A DNA stretch of 64,000 nt, taken from the NCBI RefSeq assembly GCF_001418225.1, contig NZ_LIPT01000005.1, forward strand, positions 124,001-188,000, given 5' to 3'. This stretch comes from Pannonibacter indicus (lineage in GTDB: Bacteria > Pseudomonadota > Alphaproteobacteria > Rhizobiales > Stappiaceae). The number at the start of each line of letters is the position of its first letter. Within the stretch, counting starts at the first letter, position 1. A program made the translations under genes and the position numbers. This document shows positions 7,980-17,408 of the stretch, in pieces. The notes beneath the pieces are model-generated. The model saw only the letters and a list, made by a program, of their open reading frames with translations. It was not told where the DNA came from and searched no databases.

Positions 7980-9953
7980 ATGCGTCTTCCGTCAGAAGAC
8001 AGGCTCGTGCCGGATTTCCGGCTCCGCAGCACCGCCGCTGTGCCGGCCGCCCGGCAGGTGATGCTGCCGCGTGCTCTCCGGCTGCCTGCGGCATGCCTTG
8101 CGGTGGCCCTTGTTCTGTCCGCCTCGCCGCTGGCCACTCCTGTGGCCGCTTTCGAACTGTTTGGCGTGCGCCTGTGGGGCAGCAGCGAAACGGTGGCGCC
8201 CGATGCCCTGCCTTATGAGGCAGAGCTGAACCTCTCCGGCGGATCGGACGTCCTGAAGGACCAGTTGGAAGCAGCTTCCGTTCTGATCGCCGAGATGAGC
8301 TCCCCGCCCTCCGGCAGCGATGGTTTGATCGCACGCGCCCTCAATGATTTCGACAGGCTGGTGGCTCAGCTCTATCTGCAAGGCTTCTACGGCGGGACCG
8401 TCAACATCCAGCTAGGCGGGCAGCCCCTGCAGAGCGTGCTGGAGCGGGGAGAAATTCCAGGTCCGCGGCCCGTGCAGGTGTCGGTCAACGTCACGGCAGG
8501 ACCGCTGTTCACCTTCGGCAACCTTCAGGTTTCCACCGGTGCACCGGGTGTTCCCGATAGCCCCCAGAACTGGGGTCTTGTGCCTGGAGAAACGGCCAAC
8601 TCCGCCAAGATCGTTGCCGCCGAACGGCAGATCGTCAATGCCCTGCAGCAGAATGGCTATCCCAAGGCCCGGATCGCGAACCGCGACATCACCGCCGACC
8701 ATGCCACCGGACGGCTGGACGTGGAACTGACGGCAGAGGCTGGCCCAGCGGCCACTTTCGGCACGGTGACCGTGGAGGGGACAAACGTCACCGATGCGGC
8801 GTTTATTGCGGAAATGGCCAATATCCCCGAGGGGGAACGCTACGATCCGGAGATCCTGGCCAAGGCGCAGAAGCGGCTGAATGATCTCGGCATCTTCGCT
8901 TCGGTCAGCATGGTGGAGGGCGAGGTTGCCGGAGCCGATGGCAGAATGCCCATTACCATTCAGGTGGCCGAGCGCAAGCGCCATGTGCTGGGCGCCGGTG
9001 CCACCTGGTCCAGTTCCGAAGGCGGCGGCGTCGAGGCCTATTGGCGGCGGCGCAACCTTTTCGGCAAGGGCGAGCTTCTGAGCGTCGAAGGATCCGCCGG
9101 CCGGCTTGGCAACCAGGCGGCCAAGGACATGGAATATGCGGCACGAATCGCCTTTGAGAAGCCCGGCGTCTTCGGGCCGCTGACGAGCTTCTCCACAAGC
9201 CTCAGTGCCAAGCAGGAAACGCCGGATGCCTATACCAGCCGGTCGGTCTCGGGCGATGCCTATCTGAAGCACACTTTCTCGGACCAGCTGTCTGGCCGGG
9301 TGGGTGCGCAGGTGAGCTTCATTGACGAGACGGATGCCTTCGGCAACCGCACCTATCTTCTCGCCGGCATCCCGGCGGAACTGACCTATGACACCCGCGA
9401 CGATGTGTTCAATCCGTCGCGCGGGCTGCTGGCGGTCGCCTTTGCAGAACCAGCCTATGACATCCGCAATGGCAACGGCATGATGTTCATGAAAGGCTCC
9501 TTCTCCACCTATGCCGCGCTGGATGATGCCAAACGCTTCATCCTTGCCGGACGTGTGGCGGCAGGCAGCATCGTGGCGCCGGGCGTCGATGATGTGCCGG
9601 CAAGCCGCAGGTTCTTTGCAGGCGGCGGCGGCTCGATCCGCGGCTATGCCTACCGCAACACAGGCCCGCGCCGGAATGGCGAAGTCACCGGCGGACGAAG
9701 CATGGTGGAACTCTCCGGCGAGGTGCGTGTTCGCATCACGGAGAGTTTTGGCGTCGTGGGCTTTGTCGATGCGGGCAACACCTACAATGCCATCGCTCCG
9801 GACCTTTCCCGCCCCTTCAAGATCGGCGTGGGCGGCGGCATCCGCTATTTCACGCCGATCGGCCCGTTGCGGCTGGACGTGGCGGTCCCACTTTCGCCGG
9901 AAAAAGATGATCCGAAGTTCGGCATCTATCTTGGACTGAGCCAGGCATTCTAA
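7980..9953 (+). CDS. tamA: TamA: outer-membrane BamA-family protein
   Basis: 657-residue outer-membrane protein of the translocation and assembly module. A hydrophobic export signal (about 38-57 from this start, ending TPVAAFE) is followed by POTRA domains (for example FGTVTVEGTNVTDAAFIAEMANIPEGERYDPE) and a C-terminal 16-strand-type barrel with the RRFFAGGGGSIRGYAYRN signature and a terminal aromatic residue (SQAF). The start is uncertain: GTG 7887, ATG 7902, ATG 7980 and ATG 8061 are all in frame. 7980 is a compromise, and 8061 would place the signal peptide at the very N-terminus. tamB follows after 6 nt, so the two are one transcription unit. Confidence 0.93.
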   Translation: MRLPSEDRLVPDFRLRSTAAVPAARQVMLPRALRLPAACLAVALVLSASPLATPVAAFELFGVRLWGSSETVAPDALPYEAELNLSGGSDVLKDQLEAASVLIAEMSSPPSGSDGLIARALNDFDRLVAQLYLQGFYGGTVNIQLGGQPLQSVLERGEIPGPRPVQVSVNVTAGPLFTFGNLQVSTGAPGVPDSPQNWGLVPGETANSAKIVAAERQIVNALQQNGYPKARIANRDITADHATGRLDVELTAEAGPAATFGTVTVEGTNVTDAAFIAEMANIPEGERYDPEILAKAQKRLNDLGIFASVSMVEGEVAGADGRMPITIQVAERKRHVLGAGATWSSSEGGGVEAYWRRRNLFGKGELLSVEGSAGRLGNQAAKDMEYAARIAFEKPGVFGPLTSFSTSLSAKQETPDAYTSRSVSGDAYLKHTFSDQLSGRVGAQVSFIDETDAFGNRTYLLAGIPAELTYDTRDDVFNPSRGLLAVAFAEPAYDIRNGNGMMFMKGSFSTYAALDDAKRFILAGRVAAGSIVAPGVDDVPASRRFFAGGGGSIRGYAYRNTGPRRNGEVTGGRSMVELSGEVRVRITESFGVVGFVDAGNTYNAIAPDLSRPFKIGVGGGIRYFTPIGPLRLDVAVPLSPEKDDPKFGIYLGLSQAF

Positions 9954-9959
9954 AGGCCC

Positions 9960-12900
9960 ATGACCGCAACACGACGCATCCTGAAGGGTCTTGGCATTGC
10001 CGCCCTGACGACGACGGCTCTGACCGGCCTTGCGCTGGCACTGCTGCCGACGCCCCTTGGCGAGGCTGCGGCCGAGCGGCTGGCCAACCGTTTTCTGGAT
10101 ACCGCAGACGGCGGTGCACGGCTGTCAGGCCTGACCATCGGCTGGAATGGCAACATCGGGCTCGACAGGCTGGAACTGACGGATCCTGTTGGCACTTATG
10201 GTGAAATTGAAAATCTCAGCATCGTCTGGAGCCCGCTGGCCCTGTTCGGGCTTTCGCTGAACATCGACAGTGTGAGCGCACAGCGCGTGGCGCTGCCGCG
10301 CCGCCCTGCGCTGCCGGAGACGGCCAGCAATGACCAGCAGGACGGCTTCATGCCGCCCTTGCGCCGGATCACGCTTGGGCGTCTCAACATCGCCGACGCC
10401 GACCTTGGCGAAGATGTTGCAGGCGCCCCGATGCGCTTTTCCGTCAGGGGGCAGGCATCGGCCTCGGGACCGGCTGATTCGGTCAATGCTTCCCTCCACA
10501 TCGAGCGGACCGACGGCATCCGAGGCGTGATTTCGGGCCAGCTTGCCTATGTTTCCCAGTCCGGCGCCCTCACCCTGTCCCTGAGGGCAAGCGAGCCGCG
10601 CGGCGGGCTTGTCGCCCGGCTTGCCGGGATCGAGGGTCTTCCTGCGGTTGACCTCAACCTCGATGGCTCCGGCCCATTGGACAACTGGGCCGCCAATCTG
10701 GCCGTTGCTCTGGATGGCCGGCGCACCGTCACCGGGGCCGCACAGCTGGCCCGTACCGATGCCGGGAGAGAGCTGAAGCTGGCTTTGACAGGCCAGCTGG
10801 AGCCGCTGGTGCCACCGGCGGCCTCGGCGCTGGCGGCAGGCGACACGCAGGCTGATCTCAGCCTGATGATGTCGCAGGACTACAAGCCCCTGTCGGCTTC
10901 GCTTGCCGTAACCACCCGCACCCTGCAGGCCAATGCCAGCGGCAGCCTCGACCCCGTGTCCGGGGCCCTTTCGGCAAAGGCGGATGCACGGATTGCCGCA
11001 GGCGGGGATGCGCTTCTGGCTCTGGAAGCTGACGGCCAGCGCTACATCATGCAGGCGCTGTCGCTGACAGGAAACATTTCGGGCTCCCTCGCCAAGGCGG
11101 ATTGGAACCTCAATCTGCAGGGGGACCGCCTGTCGGCGCCGCAAGGGGCGCTGGAGCGCCTGCAACTGTCCGCAACCGGTATCGGCGCCGAACTCAAGAA
11201 TGACTTCCGCCTGCCCTTCTCTGCCCGGCTCACTCTGGGCGGGCTGCAACCGGCAGACGCCAGTCTCTCCAGTCTGGCAGGCGACTCCAGCCTGGAAATC
11301 GTCGGCCAGCTTCTCGGCAACCAGCAGCAGGTGTCCATTGGCCGCGGCATCCTGAGCGCTCCGGGCGTGCAGATGCGCCTGCAGGAAGGCGTGATCGCCC
11401 ACTCGAACGCCCGGCTTGCCGCAGAACTGACCCTTGCTGACCTTTCCCGCTTTTCGGGCATGACCGGCCTTGAAACCTCCGGCGCACTGGCGATGAACAT
11501 GGTGGTGGAGGGCAATCCCTCCCAGCAGGCGGGCTCCATCCGCGCCTCGATAGCCGGAACGAATGTCGCCACCGGTCTCGAACAGGTGGACAGGCTGCTG
11601 GCCGGTGCGCTGGAAGGACAGCTGGATGCCGGCATCAACAGCAGCGGGGAGATTGCCTTCCAGCGGTTTGCGCTTGGCACCTCTGCTCTGAAACTGGATG
11701 GAACCGGGAAACTCGGCACAGGCGGAACCACCCCAACTGTCGACGGTGAGGTGAAGGCGGTGCTGACGCGGGTGGAGGAGATCGACCCGCGGCTGACAGG
11801 TGCGCTGGAGGCGTCCGTGAGGGCGAATGGCCCCCTGTCCGGTCCGGACGTAAGCCTCAGCGCCAAATCCGCGCAGCTGACGCTTGCAGGCACGCCTCTG
11901 ACCGATCTGGTGCTGGAGCTGGACGGCAAGGCCGATGCAGCAGCCCCGGCAGGTGCCTTGCGCCTGAGCGGCAGCCTCAACGGCGCGCCGCTGACAGCCC
12001 GTGCCGATGTCAGCTCCTCGCAAGGCGCAGCCGAAGTCAGGAACATCTCTTTCGTCGCGGGACGCAACGAACTCAATGGCGCCATGAGCGTTGCAAGCCT
12101 CACCCGTGCCCTCGAAACCCTGACGGGCGAGCTTGTCTTCAAGGGCGCGGCGCTTGAGGACCTGTCGCCGCTGCTGCTGACGCCGGTCTCGGGCACGCTG
12201 GATGCAACGGCGCGCATTTCCGCCAATCAGAGCGGCCCGCAAGTCAGCCTGACGGCCAGCGGGCGCAACGTGGCCTATCAGGACAACCGCGTCGGCACGC
12301 TTGCCATCCATGGCGAAGTTTTTGATCTCCTCAGTGTGCCGCAGGCGCGCGGCAAGCTGGAGGCCCGCCAGATCATGGCCGGTGCAACCGCTGCCGAGAG
12401 CCTCACCCTATCGGCAGAAAGCGATGGCACGCGCACGGGTTTCACACTCGACACCCGTCTGCAGGGCGCCGATGGCGTGTCGGCCACCGGCAGCCTGACG
12501 GCCACCGCGGCCGGATTCGATCTGGCGCTGGAACGGCTGCAGGGCAGCTACAGCGGCTTGAAGACCACTCTCGCCCGCCCGGCCCGGCTGACCTATGAGG
12601 GCGCCGTGGCCCGGATCGAGCCGCTGCAGCTGGCGCTCGGCAGCGGGCGGCTGGACATTTCCGGCACGGCGGGCGACAGGCTCGACATCAAGGCGGCGCT
12701 GGCCGATGTGCCGCTGGCGCTCGGTAATGCCTTTGCGCCCGGTTACGGCCTCGGCGGCACGTTAAGCGGCACGGCCACGGTCACGGGCGCGGCCGCCGCA
12801 CCGCAAGCGTCGTGGAACCTCTCCGGGCGGGGATTGACTGCATCCCTGCTGACGCAGAACGGCATCACCTCGCTTGGGCTGGACAGCACCGGCGCCTATT

Positions 12901-14309
12901 CCGGCAACCGCATCACCCAGACCACCCGCATCACCGGAGCTGATGGACTGGCGCTGACGGCGGAAGGCCCGGTCAATCTGGCAGGATCTGGCTCGCTCGA
13001 TATCAGCGTCAACGGTTCGGTGCCGCTGGGCCTTGCCCGCGTGCGCCTGACGGAAATGGGATACCGGGGCGCAGGCACGCTGGCCGTCAGCGGCCGGATC
13101 AGCGGGCCGCTGACCAATCCGGCGATCAACCTTCAGATGCAGCCGCAGGGCCTGGAAATGACGGAGCTGGCCACCGGCCTCACCTTGCGCGATTTCGCCG
13201 GCTCCATCGGCGTCACGCGCGAGCAGATCACTATCTCGGGCCTCAACGCCGCACTTTCGGCAGGCGGCCGGGTCTCCGCCAATGGCACGGTCGGACTGGG
13301 TGAGGGGCTTCCGGCGGAGCTGGCCATTCAGGCTGTGAATGCGCGCTACAGCGACGGGCGTGTGGTGACGGCGGACCTGAACGCTGACCTCAGGCTCTCC
13401 GGCCCTCTGGCAGGGACCGGTACGGGCGGACGGCTGAGCGGCACCGTCAACATCAGCACCGCCAACATCAACATTCCGCAAAGCCTGCCGGGTGCCCTGT
13501 CGCCCCTCGCCGTGCGGCATGTGAATGCGCCCAAGCCGGTTCGGGAACAGATTGCAGAGCTGCAGGCCGAAGGCGGCAGCAGCGGCGGACAGCAGAGTTC
13601 CGCCTCTGCCCCGATCGGGCTCGATATCACGCTGTCCGCACCCTCCCGCGTGTTCGTGCGCGGACGCGGTGTGGATGCGGAACTGGGTGGCACGCTGCGG
13701 CTCGCCGGCACGACGGCCAATCCGCAGGCCCTTGGCGGCTTCACCCTGCGCCGTGGCCTGCTCGACATCCTGACGCGGCGGCTGACCTTCTCGCGCGGCT
13801 CCATCGGCTTCACAGGCTCGCTGACGCCAAACCTGGACTTCCTGGCGGCAACGTCAGCCAACTCGACCTCGATCAACGTGACGGTGACCGGCAGTGCAGC
13901 GGACCCGGTCATCGGCCTGACCTCCAGCCCGGAATTGCCGCAGGACGAGATTCTGGCGCAGCTGCTGTTCGACCGCTCGGTGACCAACCTGTCGCCCACC
14001 CAGATCGCCCAGCTTGCAACTGCTGTGAGTTCGCTGACCGGTGGCAGTGACACCGGACCGCTGTCACAGCTGCGCAAGTCTCTCGGGCTGGATGCGGTGG
14101 ACGTGAACCTTGGCGGCGCCGATGGGCCCTCGCTCTCCGCCGGGCGCTACATCAACGAGAACATCTATCTGGGTGTGGAACAGGGAACTTCCGCCAATTC
14201 CAGCCGGGTGAAGGTGGACATCGACCTCAGCCGCAACCTCAAGGCCCGCGGTGAAGTGGGTGCTGACGGTTCGTCAAAGGCCGGTATCTTCTACGAAAAG
14301 GAATATTGA
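9960..14309 (+). CDS. tamB: TamB: translocation and assembly module inner-membrane protein
   Basis: 1449 residues with one N-terminal membrane anchor (ALTTTALTGLALALLPTPLG), a very long AsmA-like beta-repeat region and the C-terminal TamB/DUF490 domain (FTLRRGLLDILTRRLTFSRGSIGF ... SSPELPQDEILAQLLF ... ending in YEKEY). TamB bridges the inner membrane to TamA and is thought to move lipids or nascent outer-membrane proteins through a hydrophobic groove. It begins 6 nt after the tamA stop. Length and architecture are typical of alphaproteobacterial TamB. Confidence 0.94.
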   Translation: MTATRRILKGLGIAALTTTALTGLALALLPTPLGEAAAERLANRFLDTADGGARLSGLTIGWNGNIGLDRLELTDPVGTYGEIENLSIVWSPLALFGLSLNIDSVSAQRVALPRRPALPETASNDQQDGFMPPLRRITLGRLNIADADLGEDVAGAPMRFSVRGQASASGPADSVNASLHIERTDGIRGVISGQLAYVSQSGALTLSLRASEPRGGLVARLAGIEGLPAVDLNLDGSGPLDNWAANLAVALDGRRTVTGAAQLARTDAGRELKLALTGQLEPLVPPAASALAAGDTQADLSLMMSQDYKPLSASLAVTTRTLQANASGSLDPVSGALSAKADARIAAGGDALLALEADGQRYIMQALSLTGNISGSLAKADWNLNLQGDRLSAPQGALERLQLSATGIGAELKNDFRLPFSARLTLGGLQPADASLSSLAGDSSLEIVGQLLGNQQQVSIGRGILSAPGVQMRLQEGVIAHSNARLAAELTLADLSRFSGMTGLETSGALAMNMVVEGNPSQQAGSIRASIAGTNVATGLEQVDRLLAGALEGQLDAGINSSGEIAFQRFALGTSALKLDGTGKLGTGGTTPTVDGEVKAVLTRVEEIDPRLTGALEASVRANGPLSGPDVSLSAKSAQLTLAGTPLTDLVLELDGKADAAAPAGALRLSGSLNGAPLTARADVSSSQGAAEVRNISFVAGRNELNGAMSVASLTRALETLTGELVFKGAALEDLSPLLLTPVSGTLDATARISANQSGPQVSLTASGRNVAYQDNRVGTLAIHGEVFDLLSVPQARGKLEARQIMAGATAAESLTLSAESDGTRTGFTLDTRLQGADGVSATGSLTATAAGFDLALERLQGSYSGLKTTLARPARLTYEGAVARIEPLQLALGSGRLDISGTAGDRLDIKAALADVPLALGNAFAPGYGLGGTLSGTATVTGAAAAPQASWNLSGRGLTASLLTQNGITSLGLDSTGAYSGNRITQTTRITGADGLALTAEGPVNLAGSGSLDISVNGSVPLGLARVRLTEMGYRGAGTLAVSGRISGPLTNPAINLQMQPQGLEMTELATGLTLRDFAGSIGVTREQITISGLNAALSAGGRVSANGTVGLGEGLPAELAIQAVNARYSDGRVVTADLNADLRLSGPLAGTGTGGRLSGTVNISTANINIPQSLPGALSPLAVRHVNAPKPVREQIAELQAEGGSSGGQQSSASAPIGLDITLSAPSRVFVRGRGVDAELGGTLRLAGTTANPQALGGFTLRRGLLDILTRRLTFSRGSIGFTGSLTPNLDFLAATSANSTSINVTVTGSAADPVIGLTSSPELPQDEILAQLLFDRSVTNLSPTQIAQLATAVSSLTGGSDTGPLSQLRKSLGLDAVDVNLGGADGPSLSAGRYINENIYLGVEQGTSANSSRVKVDIDLSRNLKARGEVGADGSSKAGIFYEKEY

Positions 14310-14375
14310 GGCGAAAGGGCCGCAGGCCAGCTCCGCCTCTCCCTGCCCATTCAGTCAGGTCTGCGGCGCGGACCG

Positions 14376-14870
14376 TCAGTCCTGACTTTCCGCGCGGGTC
14401 TTCTCAACGGGGATGTAGCTCAGCGGCAGTTCCGTCGTGCACTTGATCTGCTCCATGGCGAAGGTGGTCGACACATCGGTGATGTCGATCTTCGAGATCA
14501 GCTTCTTGTAGAAGGCATCATAGGCGGCGATATCCGGCACGGTCACGCGCAGCAGATAGTCCACCTGCCCTGCCATGCGGTAGAACTCCACCACTTCCGG
14601 CAGTTCCTTGATCACATCGGCAAACTTGCGCAGCCAGTCTTCCGTGTGCTGGTTGGTGGTGATGGCGACAAAGGCCGTCACCTTGACATTGACCTTCTCC
14701 GGATCCAGCAGGGCAACACGGCCCGTGATCACGCCATCCTCCTCCAGCTTCTGGATGCGGCGCCAGCAGGGCGTAGTGGACAGGCCGACCCGGCGGCCGA
14801 TCTCGGCGACGGGAACGGTGCAATCCTCCTGCAGGATGGACAGAATACGCCGGTCGATGCGGTCAATCAT
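14376..14870 (-). CDS. Lrp/AsnC family transcriptional regulator
   Basis: 164-residue feast/famine regulator. An N-terminal winged helix-turn-helix (MIDRIDRRILSILQ, then VAEIGRRVGLSTTPCWRRIQKLEEDGVI) is followed by a RAM/AsnC effector domain (VEFYRMAGQVDYLLRVTVPD). The open frame extends to 15014, but ATG 14870 matches the conserved family N-terminus. No divergent neighbour reveals its target; it is flanked by tamB (convergent) and a glycosylase-family gene. Confidence 0.93.
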   Translation of the reverse strand: MIDRIDRRILSILQEDCTVPVAEIGRRVGLSTTPCWRRIQKLEEDGVITGRVALLDPEKVNVKVTAFVAITTNQHTEDWLRKFADVIKELPEVVEFYRMAGQVDYLLRVTVPDIAAYDAFYKKLISKIDITDVSTTFAMEQIKCTTELPLSYIPVEKTRAESQD

Positions 14871-15039
14871 GCTCAGGTTCCAGATGCGGTACAACGGCGG
14901 CCGGACACTGTCCTGCCACATCTCATGAGAGAATGGATTTTTGTTTCTTTGGCAAGCGGTAAATCGAAGACTGAACGGGTCCTGCCGCTGATTTTGTGAC
15001 AGTGTGAAGAACAATTTTCCTCAACTCAGTACGGCCACC

Positions 15040-15792
15040 TCAAGGCTGCAGCAGTTGTGCCACCCGGCGGCGCAACTCAGGAACCAGTTCCTCCTCGAAC
15101 CAGGGATTTCGGCGCAGCCAGGTGTTGTTGCGCCAGGAAGGATGAGGCAGCGGCAGATAGGCAGGCCCTGCGCGCGCTTCGCTTTCCGCCAGGATGGCGC
15201 GCCAGTTGCCGACAATCTCCGTCAATCCGGCCCCCTTGAGATGCGGCAGGTGATAGGTCTGAGCATAGCGGCCGATGACGAGCACCAGCTTCAGCTGGAG
15301 CATGGCCGCAAAGAGGCTGTCATGCCAGGTGGCGCGGCACTCCGGGCGTGGCGGCAGATCACTGCCCTTGGCATCGAGGCCCGGAAAGCACAGGCCCATC
15401 GGCACGATCGCAACACGTGAGACATCGTAGAAAACATCATTACCGATACCAAGCCAGTTGCGCAGGCGGTCCCCGGACGGGTCCGTGAAAGGTGCGCCGG
15501 ACGCATGCACCCGGGTTCCAGGCGCCTGCCCCGCGATGCAGAGCCTTGCTGTCTCCGACAGGCGGGCAACCGGGCGCGGCTCGTGCGGAAGTGGCCGGCC
15601 GCGGGGCGTTTCAAGACATACCCGGCAAAGCGACACCCGCTGGGCCAGCGGAGCAAGCCCCGGCGAAGCCACGACGCCGCCTGCCCTTTCCGGATCACTG
15701 TCTGCCGCTGTTTTGCCTTTTTTAACCAAGTCCTTGAGCCGCTTCTTAAGGGTTGCTGATCCAAAACACAGAAAGAGGCACAGTTGTGTCAA
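15040..15792 (-). CDS. Uracil-DNA glycosylase family protein
   Basis: Up to 250 residues with the UDG fold motifs GQAPGTRVHASGAPFTDPSG (motif A region) and LPLPHPSWRNNTWLRRNPWF (motif B region with HPS), preceded by a CRVCLE pair of cysteines. This subgroup is related to family 4/5 glycosylases, which remove uracil from DNA, though activity is unproven. The frame opens with TTG at 15792; the first 45 or so residues are not family-like, and an internal GTG (residue V41, before ASPGLAPLAQRV) may be the true start. There is no ATG in the N-terminal half. Confidence 0.85.
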   Translation of the reverse strand: MTQLCLFLCFGSATLKKRLKDLVKKGKTAADSDPERAGGVVASPGLAPLAQRVSLCRVCLETPRGRPLPHEPRPVARLSETARLCIAGQAPGTRVHASGAPFTDPSGDRLRNWLGIGNDVFYDVSRVAIVPMGLCFPGLDAKGSDLPPRPECRATWHDSLFAAMLQLKLVLVIGRYAQTYHLPHLKGAGLTEIVGNWRAILAESEARAGPAYLPLPHPSWRNNTWLRRNPWFEEELVPELRRRVAQLLQP

Positions 15793-15841
15793 GCATCAGG
15801 AAACCACGCGAGGAGGATGGCCGCCTCAGGCCAGAACCGCA

Positions 15842-17395
15842 ATGACCCAGACTTCCCCCGGCAGGGGCGACCACAAGACGGCGATCAACCGCGAGCGTGC
15901 CCAGCGCCGCCGTGAGGTTGCCCGCACGGTCAGTCAGGTCCGCGACCGCCTGTCGGCGAAGGAAGGTGTTCCGCCTGATTTCAACACCGAGTTGCTGCTG
16001 CTGTTTGCCAGGGCGCGTGTCAGCGCCGCCTTCGCCGGGCCCATGTTCCTCGTCATCGTGGCCGCCGTGTCTCTCCTGTGGATTTCCCCGGTTCTGGTGG
16101 CCTGCTGGCTCATGTTCACGGTGAGCATCTGGATTCTGACCGTGTCCACCTGCCGGCGGTTCGAGCGCATGACGCAGGAGGAGCGCCAGACGAGCCCCTG
16201 GCGGCGGCGTTTTACGGTTGGCGATTTCCTGTACGGCCTGTGCTGGGGCGCTTTCTTCCTGCTGCCCGCATCCAGTGGCACGGCAGAAGGCATTGAGATC
16301 TTCCAGTTTTCGATCATGTTGATCGTCATTGCCATGGCGACCATGCAGTCTTCCACCCTGCCCCATGCGCTGCTGGCCAGCACCCTTCCGGTGACGCTGG
16401 CCATGTCGCTGGCGCTGCTGCAGCGCCACGCGCCGCTGCATTATGCCATGGCCGCCATGGCCGTCGGCGCGCAGGGCTTCTTCCTGGTGCTGGGTAACCA
16501 GCTGCTGAATTCCTCGCGTGCCATGCTCGCCTTCCGCGCCGAGAAAGACCATCTGATCGCCGAGCTGGAACAGGCCAACGCCGTTTCTGATGAATCCCGC
16601 CGCCGCGCCGAAGAGGCGAACCTTGCCAAGTCGCGCTTCCTGGCCACCATGAGCCATGAGCTGCGCACCCCCCTCAACGCCATCCTCGGTTTCTCCGAAA
16701 TCATGAAGGATGAGGTGATGGGGCCGATGAACAACAAGATCTACCGGGGCTATGCCTCCGACATTCACGGCTCCGGCCAGCACCTGCTGAACCTCATCAA
16801 CGAGATCCTTGACCTGTCGCGCATCGAAGCGGGCAAGTATGAGCTGAATGAGGAAGCCGTTTGCCTGCAGGATGTGGTGGAAGACTGCCAGAGCATGATG
16901 CAGGTGCGCGCAAGGGCCAAGGGGATTGCGATCCGCGAGAGCCACGAGGAAGGCCTTGCCCGCCTTTGGGCTGACGAGCGCGCGCTGCGCCAGGTGATCC
17001 TCAATCTCCTGTCCAATGCGGTGAAGTTCACGCCCTCCAATGGCGAGGTGCTGATCCGCATCGGCTCGACAAGCGACGGCGGCCAGTATGTCTCCATCAA
17101 GGACAATGGCCCTGGCATTCCGGAAGAGGAAATCCCGATCGTGCTTCAGGCCTTCGGGCAAGGCTCGATGGCAATCAAGAGCGCCGAGCCCGGCACCGGT
17201 CTGGGCCTGTCCATCGTCCAGGCGCTGGTCAACCAGCATGGCGGCACATTCGAGCTGAAGTCCCGCCTGCGCGAGGGAACGGAAGTGCGCGTGACACTGC
17301 CCTCTTCCCGCGTGCTGCCCGCCATGCCGCAGCTGTTCGATGATATCTACACCTTGCCGGTCCGGCGGCCGAACATGCGCCGCCGGGCGTCCTGA
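15842..17395 (+). CDS. Multipass-membrane sensor histidine kinase, PleC/DivJ/PdhS type
   Basis: 517 residues. The N-terminal half has about five to six membrane helices (from about 55 to 220), then a coiled stretch (AEKDHLIAELEQANAVSDESRRRAEEAN), HisKA with phospho-acceptor H272 in SHELRTPLNAILGFSEIMKDEV, and a HATPase domain (NLLSNAVKF, DNGPGIP, GTGLGLSIV). The HisKA segment through LSRIEAGKYEL is the type found in kinases acting on DivK in alphaproteobacteria; the multipass input resembles DivJ. ATG 15842 is the first start after the divergent glycosylase gene. No response regulator is adjacent. It converges on cobT with a 13-nt gap. Confidence 0.88.
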   Translation: MTQTSPGRGDHKTAINRERAQRRREVARTVSQVRDRLSAKEGVPPDFNTELLLLFARARVSAAFAGPMFLVIVAAVSLLWISPVLVACWLMFTVSIWILTVSTCRRFERMTQEERQTSPWRRRFTVGDFLYGLCWGAFFLLPASSGTAEGIEIFQFSIMLIVIAMATMQSSTLPHALLASTLPVTLAMSLALLQRHAPLHYAMAAMAVGAQGFFLVLGNQLLNSSRAMLAFRAEKDHLIAELEQANAVSDESRRRAEEANLAKSRFLATMSHELRTPLNAILGFSEIMKDEVMGPMNNKIYRGYASDIHGSGQHLLNLINEILDLSRIEAGKYELNEEAVCLQDVVEDCQSMMQVRARAKGIAIRESHEEGLARLWADERALRQVILNLLSNAVKFTPSNGEVLIRIGSTSDGGQYVSIKDNGPGIPEEEIPIVLQAFGQGSMAIKSAEPGTGLGLSIVQALVNQHGGTFELKSRLREGTEVRVTLPSSRVLPAMPQLFDDIYTLPVRRPNMRRRAS

Positions 17396-17408
17396 CCGGA
17401 ACGGGCGC

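Noticed and set aside
10125-12311. 728-codon open frame on the minus strand
   Set aside because: It is complementary to tamB and has no family resemblance.
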